NCBI RefSeq assembly: GCF_900540665.1
Contig: NZ_UQGV01000084.1
Location: 1-9,046 of the forward strand
Direction: 5' to 3'
Origin: an uncultured Catenibacterium sp.
GTDB taxonomy: Bacteria > Bacillota_I > Bacilli_A > Erysipelotrichales > Coprobacillaceae
DNA: 9,046 nucleotides
Below are positions 5,723 through 9,046 of the stretch, in pieces (position 1 is the first letter of the stretch; every line of letters starts with the position of its first letter). Below the pieces are notes generated by a model. It saw only the letters and a list, made by a program, of their open reading frames with translations. It did not search any database and was not told where the DNA came from. Made by a program: the position numbers and the translations under genes.

Positions 5723-6447
5723 TTCAACTGGATCATTTCTCTTTCTCTTATATAGAGAATAATATTATTCTAGATGATCTTACTTTTTATATTCAAAAAG
5801 GTGAAAAGGTAGGCATTATAGGCTGTAATGGGGCAGGAAAATCTACACTTCTTAAAACAATCATTGGAATAGAACATGGTCAGGGAGAATTGCAGGTTGC
5901 AGGTATAGATGTCAACTATCAGAATCTTGCCTCTATCCGTTCTCATATTGGCTATGTATTTCAGGATTCAGATAATCAGCTCTTCATGTCTTCTGTTTAT
6001 GAAGATGTGGCCTTTGGTCCAATGAATGAAGGATTACAAGGACAAGAATTAGAAGAACGTGTCAATAATGCATTGGACCTTGTACATATGCAGGATAAGA
6101 AGCATGAGAAGATTTATCGTTTATCCGGTGGAGAGAAAAAAAGAGCCGCTATTGCGACAGTCCTTTCTATGCGCCCAGATATTCTATTATTTGATGAACC
6201 TTCTGTTTCGTTAGATCCTAAACACCGTCGTGGACTAATCAACGTATTAAATGAACTGCCTTATACGATGCTCATTGCGTCTCATGATCTAGATTTTATT
6301 TATGATACATGTGATCGTGTTTTATTACTATCTAATGGGAAACTTGTGGCAGATGGACCAACTCAAGACATTTTGATTAATAAAAAACTGCTTGAAGATA
6401 ATGGTTTAGAGCTTCCTCTTTCATTTATTAGACAAAAGAGTATATAA
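5719..6447 (+). CDS. larO: LarO: ATP-binding subunit of the nickel ECF transporter
   Basis: 242 residues, a complete ABC ATPase of the CbiO/NikO/EcfA type, cytosolic face of the membrane. Walker A GCNGAGKST (35-43), Q-loop VFQDSDNQLF (80-89, Gln82), signature LSGGEKKR (135-142), Walker B ILLFDEPS with catalytic Glu160, D-loop SLDP (164-167) and switch His189 in ASHD are all intact. The FQDPDNQ-like sequence around the Q-loop is characteristic of ECF ATPases. A single ATPase gene implies a homodimer. Start: ATG 5719 follows SD AGGAG (5707-5711) by 7 bases and overlaps the larQ stop as ATGA; an in-frame ATG at 5683 lies inside larQ without an SD. It ends with two TAA codons in a row. Confidence 0.94.
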   Translation: MIQLDHFSFSYIENNIILDDLTFYIQKGEKVGIIGCNGAGKSTLLKTIIGIEHGQGELQVAGIDVNYQNLASIRSHIGYVFQDSDNQLFMSSVYEDVAFGPMNEGLQGQELEERVNNALDLVHMQDKKHEKIYRLSGGEKKRAAIATVLSMRPDILLFDEPSVSLDPKHRRGLINVLNELPYTMLIASHDLDFIYDTCDRVLLLSNGKLVADGPTQDILINKKLLEDNGLELPLSFIRQKSI

Positions 6448-6470
6448 TAAAACTTTGTGAGGTGAAAAAG

Positions 6471-6977
6471 ATGCGTTATGCACAAATAAGAGAAGTAGAT
6501 ATTGCGAATGGACCAGGTATTAGAGTATCCCTTTATACTCAAGGTTGTCATCGTCATTGTCCATTCTGCTTTAATCAGGAAACATGGGACTTTAATGGAG
6601 GAAAGGCTTTTACAGAAGAATTAGAAAAAGCTTTAATCAAACTTATCAATAAACCCCATATTGCAGGATTCACACTATTAGGTGGAGAACCATTTGAAGA
6701 AGAAAACAGAGATGACATTTTAAAACTATTACAACATATTAAAAAAGATTGTCCTGATAAATCTGTATGGGTGTACTCTTCATTCCTATATGAAGAAATT
6801 ATGGAATGGAAACAACCATTACTTGATTATGTAGATGTATTGGTAGATGGACCGTTTGTGAATGAATTGAAAGATTTAAGTCTGCAGTTTAGAGGCTCTT
6901 CTAATCAGAGATTAATTGATGTTAAGAAAACAAAAGAAAATAAAGAAATCACTCTTGTAGAGTTCAAAAAAGTATAA
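6471..6977 (+). CDS. nrdG: Anaerobic ribonucleotide reductase-activating radical SAM protein (NrdG-like)
   Basis: 168 residues, the usual NrdG size. NrdG proteins use a [4Fe-4S] cluster and S-adenosylmethionine to make the glycyl radical on the class III ribonucleotide reductase NrdD, an oxygen-sensitive cytosolic reaction. The cluster ligands Cys26, Cys30 and Cys33 lie in CHRHCPFCFN (C-x3-C-x2-C). The SAM-contacting GGEP motif is at 71-74, and the C-terminal RGSSNQRLIDV (141-151) is typical of this family. The N-terminal ANGPGIRVSLYTQGC also fits. Start: ATG 6471 has SD GAGGTG (6459-6464) 6 bases upstream; a GTG at 6462 would lie inside that SD. It sits 23 bases after larO with no terminator between, so it is probably co-transcribed with lar. 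No nrdD is in the window. Another glycyl-radical enzyme as partner is possible but less likely. Confidence 0.85.
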   Translation: MRYAQIREVDIANGPGIRVSLYTQGCHRHCPFCFNQETWDFNGGKAFTEELEKALIKLINKPHIAGFTLLGGEPFEEENRDDILKLLQHIKKDCPDKSVWVYSSFLYEEIMEWKQPLLDYVDVLVDGPFVNELKDLSLQFRGSSNQRLIDVKKTKENKEITLVEFKKV

Positions 6978-7014
6978 TAAAAAATTATTAATCTAACAAA
7001 TATTTAAATGTGCC

Positions 7015-7044
7015 TATACAAAAGAAAGCGTAATAGAGTATAAT
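7015..7044 (+). promoter_or_regulatory. Promoter of the oppA-like gene
   Basis: TATAAT at 7039-7044 is preceded after 18 bases by TATACA (7015-7020), a 4-of-6 match to TTGACA. It lies about 33 bases before the start codon. No GC-containing hairpin terminator is visible between nrdG and this gene (6978-7014 is AT-rich and unstructured), so some read-through from the lar/nrdG transcript is likely as well. Confidence 0.55.
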
Positions 7045-7076
7045 AGTATCAACAAAGATAAATGGAGGGGATTTTT

Positions 7077-8699
7077 ATGAAAAGTCTCAAGATTATAGTG
7101 GCAGCAGCCTTGGCTGCTTCTATGTTAGTGGGATGTGGCTCTACTTCAGATGATAAAGCGATTTATAACTTTTCTAGTGAAGCAGACATTACATCTCTAG
7201 ATTCAAGTGTTTCTGATGATGGTGTTTCATTTAATGCGATTCATGCATTTAGTGAAGGACTCATGGATATTACTGCAAAGGGTGGTACAAAGCTTGTTCC
7301 AGCTGCTGCATCATCTTATAAGGTATCAGATGATGGATTAACTTATACATTTACTATTAGAAAGAATGCGAAATGGTCTAATGGTGATGATTTAACAGCT
7401 GATGATTTTGTGTATTCATGGAGAAAATTAATTGCGAATGCAGGTAGTTATGCTTATATCTTTGGTAAAGAAGGTGCATGTATTAAGAATGCAGATGAAC
7501 TTGCAGAACTTGGTACAACTGCTGGAGATAAGATTAAGGAATTAGGTGTTGAAGCAAAGGATAAGAAGACATTACAGGTTACATTATCTCAGCCATGTCC
7601 TTATTTCCTAGAAATTATGACATTCCCATGCTTCTATCCACAGAATCAGAAATTCGTTGAAAAGTGTGGTACGAAATATGCTACTGATGCCAAGTATTTA
7701 CTTGCGAATGGCCCATTCCAGGTAACTAAGTGGACTAAATCTAATAAGATTACTTTTGTTAAGAATGACAAATACTACGATGCAGATAAGGTTGAATTAG
7801 ATGGTTTAAATATGTATCTTGTTCAGGACCCTAAGACTGCTGCAGCGGCATTTGATAATGGTAAGGTTGATTTTGCGACTATTAACTCAGCTTTAGTAGA
7901 TAAATATCAGGGTAAAGATAGCCTTGTAAAATTCAAGCAGGGTTATATGTATTATTTATATTTGAACTTCAACAATAAGGCTCTTGCGAATACAAATATT
8001 CGTAAAGCATTATCTCTCGCCATTGATCGTAAAGATTTATGTGATAAGGTCTTAAAAGATGGTTCTAGAGAAGCAGATGGTTTTGTAAGTGCTGATTTCA
8101 CTTATGGACCAGATGGTAAAGAATATCGTTCAGAAGGTAAGGATTATACTCAGTATAATCTAAAAGAAGCACAGGCTGCTTTTGATCAAGGCTTAAAAGA
8201 ACTCGGTGTTTCTTCATTAAAGTTAAGATTACTTTATGGTACAGATGAAACTCCTGCAGATACAGAAGCAGAATACTTACAGGCTTGTTTCAAGAAGCTT
8301 AAAGGATTAGATATCGAAATGGTTGCAACTGTTAAGAAGGACCGTGTAGAACGTCAGAAATCAGGCGATTTTGATATCTCATGTGCAAGATGGGGACCAG
8401 ATTTCCCAGACCCTATTACTTATTTGAACCTTGTTTCTACAGGTAATTCAAATAACTATGGTAAATATAGTAATGCGAAGTATGATCAGCTTATTAAGGA
8501 CTCTACAACAGAAAGAGATGCTAAAAAGAGATGGCAGATGCTTTATCAGGCAGAAGATATCTGTATGAGTGAATATGCTGTATTACCAGTATTCCAGAAG
8601 GGCGCTGCATCATTACAGAACAAGAAATATACAGGTATTGTCTATGAAGCAGCATTAGGTTCAGCATTCACATTCAAATTTATTCATAAGACTAAATAA
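7077..8699 (+). CDS. Peptide ABC transporter substrate-binding lipoprotein (OppA/SBP_bac_5 family)
   Basis: 540 residues. An N-terminal lipoprotein signal peptide has a positive start (MKSLK), a hydrophobic core (6-16) and the lipobox LVGC, with lipidation at Cys20, so the mature protein is anchored on the outer face of the membrane. The rest is one family 5 solute-binding domain: ISSLD-like DITSLDSSVSDDG (37-49), KWSNGDDLTADDFVYSWRK (99-117), the YLYLNFNN strand followed by NIRKALSLAIDRK (293-319), and RWGPDFPDPITYL (438-450), typical of oligopeptide binders. Start: ATG 7077 has SD GGAGGGG (7064-7070) 6 bases upstream; an in-frame ATG at 7062 overlaps that SD. No permease or ATPase genes accompany it, and a terminator follows at once, so it must use a transporter encoded elsewhere. 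The peptide preference cannot be read from sequence; oppA would be a generic name. Confidence 0.9.
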   Translation: MKSLKIIVAAALAASMLVGCGSTSDDKAIYNFSSEADITSLDSSVSDDGVSFNAIHAFSEGLMDITAKGGTKLVPAAASSYKVSDDGLTYTFTIRKNAKWSNGDDLTADDFVYSWRKLIANAGSYAYIFGKEGACIKNADELAELGTTAGDKIKELGVEAKDKKTLQVTLSQPCPYFLEIMTFPCFYPQNQKFVEKCGTKYATDAKYLLANGPFQVTKWTKSNKITFVKNDKYYDADKVELDGLNMYLVQDPKTAAAAFDNGKVDFATINSALVDKYQGKDSLVKFKQGYMYYLYLNFNNKALANTNIRKALSLAIDRKDLCDKVLKDGSREADGFVSADFTYGPDGKEYRSEGKDYTQYNLKEAQAAFDQGLKELGVSSLKLRLLYGTDETPADTEAEYLQACFKKLKGLDIEMVATVKKDRVERQKSGDFDISCARWGPDFPDPITYLNLVSTGNSNNYGKYSNAKYDQLIKDSTTERDAKKRWQMLYQAEDICMSEYAVLPVFQKGAASLQNKKYTGIVYEAALGSAFTFKFIHKTK

Positions 8700-8704
8700 G
8701 ACAC

Positions 8705-8730
8705 AAATCCCGGGTAAATCTCGGGATTTT
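8705..8730 (+). terminator. Terminator of the oppA-like gene
   Basis: AAATCCCG (8705-8712) pairs with CGGGATTT (8722-8729), an 8-bp stem with a 9-base loop, starting 6 bases after the stop codon. The T tract is short (four T, then AAATTTCTTC), so termination may be incomplete. Confidence 0.75.
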
Positions 8731-8739
8731 AAATTTCTT

Positions 8740-8761
8740 CCCGAATTTCTCCCGAATTTCT
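8740..8761. repeat. Tandem duplication of an 11-bp unit
   Basis: CCCGAATTTCT occurs twice back to back (8740-8750 and 8751-8761), directly after the terminator. The preceding AAATTTCTT (8731-8739) resembles a degenerate third unit. Probably a replication-slippage product; no function is evident. Confidence 0.7.
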
Positions 8762-8783
8762 TTAAAAAAAGTTTAATTTCCTC

Positions 8784-8812
8784 TTTACAAACAGCTAAGA
8801 CTTGTATATAAT
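8784..8812 (+). promoter_or_regulatory. Promoter of the tRNA-His gene
   Basis: TTTACA (8784-8789) and TATAAT (8807-8812) are separated by the optimal 17 bases, about 26 bases upstream of the mature tRNA. The short leader contains a small inverted repeat, TCTCT (8821-8825) and AGAGA (8830-8834), just before the RNase P cleavage point. Confidence 0.8.
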
Positions 8813-8837
8813 CTTACTTGTCTCTTACGAGAGATAT

Positions 8838-8915
8838 GGCGGTTGTGGTGAAGCGGTTAACACACCGGATTGTGGCTCCGGCATTTCGTGGGTTCGATCC
8901 CCATCAGCCGCCCCA
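8838..8915 (+). tRNA. tRNA-His (anticodon GTG)
   Basis: The full cloverleaf can be folded by hand. Acceptor GCGGTTG (8839-8845) pairs with CAGCCGC (8905-8911) with one G·U; D stem GTG/CAC (8848-8850, 8861-8863); anticodon stem CCGGA/TCCGG (8865-8869, 8877-8881) with loop TTGTGGC giving anticodon GTG at 8872-8874; T stem GTGGG/CCCAT (8888-8892, 8900-8904) with loop TTCGATC. The extra G at position -1 (8838) faces discriminator C (8912), the identity element specific to tRNA-His. The CCA end is encoded (8913-8915). It is transcribed alone. Confidence 0.97.
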
Positions 8916-8924
8916 TTTGAAAAT

Positions 8925-8950
8925 AACTCTGGTTTACCAGAGTTTTTATT
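8925..8950 (+). terminator. Terminator of the tRNA-His gene
   Basis: AACTCTGG (8925-8932) pairs with CCAGAGTT (8937-8944) around loop TTTA, followed by a T-rich tail (TTTATT). It begins 9 bases after the tRNA CCA end. Confidence 0.88.
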
Positions 8951-8960
8951 TTATATAAAT

Positions 8961-8990
8961 AAAGGAACTGTATTTTCATATAGTTCCTTT
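8961..8990. terminator. Second terminator-like hairpin after tRNA-His
   Basis: AAAGGAACTGTA (8961-8972) pairs with TATAGTTCCTTT (8979-8990) over 12 bp, with one G·U pair and loop TTTTCA. On the + strand only three T close the stem before CATA; on the - strand the hairpin is followed by ATTTATATAAAAT. It may be a bidirectional or back-up terminator. It is also the kind of structure that group IIC introns use as an insertion target, and a possible intron start follows 4 bases later. Confidence 0.6.
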
Positions 8991-8994
8991 CATA

Positions 8995-9046
8995 GTGTGC
9001 CGGGCATGGCACTAATTCAGTCGGAGATAAACCGACCACAGGTATT
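8995..9046 (+). mobile_element. Probable 5' end of a group IIC intron (truncated by window edge)
   Basis: From 8995 the sequence reads GTGTGCCGGGCATGG. It starts with the GUGYG consensus of group II intron 5' ends and closely resembles the beginning of the Oceanobacillus iheyensis group IIC intron as I recall it (GUGUGCCCGGCAUGG). Two small stems follow: GTGCC/GGCAC (8997-9001, 9008-9012) and GTCGG/CCGAC (9020-9024, 9032-9036), compatible with the first helices of domain I. It lies 4 bases behind a terminator-like hairpin, the preferred target of class C introns. Only 52 bases are visible, so the remaining domains and the maturase gene cannot be seen. Confidence 0.5.

Noticed and set aside
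6363..6557. Minus-strand open frame of 64 codons across the larO/nrdG junction
   Set aside because: It overlaps the ends of two well-supported genes, with no SD and no recognisable family.
8740..8761. Start of a CRISPR array
   Set aside because: The two 11-bp units are directly adjacent with no spacer and far too short.
8857..9039. Minus-strand open frame of 60 codons
   Set aside because: It is antisense to tRNA-His, its terminator and the intron-like start. A GIEPT-containing peptide is a familiar false translation from antisense tRNA sequence.

Overview
The window is AT-rich, has strong Shine-Dalgarno (SD) sequences and short or overlapping gene junctions, and reads almost entirely on the + strand. 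Its gene types (XRE regulator with a membrane tail, nickel-pincer cofactor genes, NrdG, an OppA-type lipoprotein) point to an anaerobic low-GC Firmicute. A gut Erysipelotrichia-like or related lineage is a guess from style, not something the sequence proves.

Layout. 1-173: non-coding, with a widely spaced 10-bp inverted repeat and a possible promoter. 174-1133: XRE-family regulator with about six predicted membrane segments, closed by its own terminator (1160-1193). 1222-1252: a near-perfect dyad inside a 19-bp -35/-10 spacer, the architecture of MerR-family promoters. 1271-6447: a compact operon larB - larC (two overlapping frames) - larE - larMN - larQ - larO. nrdG (6471-6977) follows after 23 bases. 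Then come a separately promoted OppA-like lipoprotein gene (7077-8699), a terminator, a tRNA-His(GTG) gene with a clear promoter and terminator, and a second hairpin. From 8995 the sequence looks like the 5' end of a group IIC intron cut off by the window edge.

How it works together. LarB, LarC and LarE make the nickel-pincer nucleotide (NPN) cofactor of the lactate racemase (LarA) superfamily: LarB carboxylates and hydrolyses nicotinic acid adenine dinucleotide, LarE adds sulfur, and LarC inserts nickel using CTP. LarMN, LarQ and LarO form a CbiMNQO/NikMNQO-type energy-coupling-factor importer that would supply the nickel. The operon therefore couples metal uptake to cofactor assembly. No larA is present, so the enzyme using the cofactor is encoded elsewhere.

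Most notable points: (1) larC is split into two frames whose transition is confined to 23 bases containing CCC-AGG, which fits a programmed +1 frameshift; (2) LarE carries the three-cysteine CxxC...C pattern of the iron-sulfur type rather than the single-cysteine sacrificial type; (3) the lar promoter looks MerR-controlled although no MerR gene is in view; (4) a 13-bp-stem hairpin lies exactly at the larMN stop codon and inside the start of larQ; (5) the right edge shows a group IIC intron-like start just behind a terminator-like hairpin.
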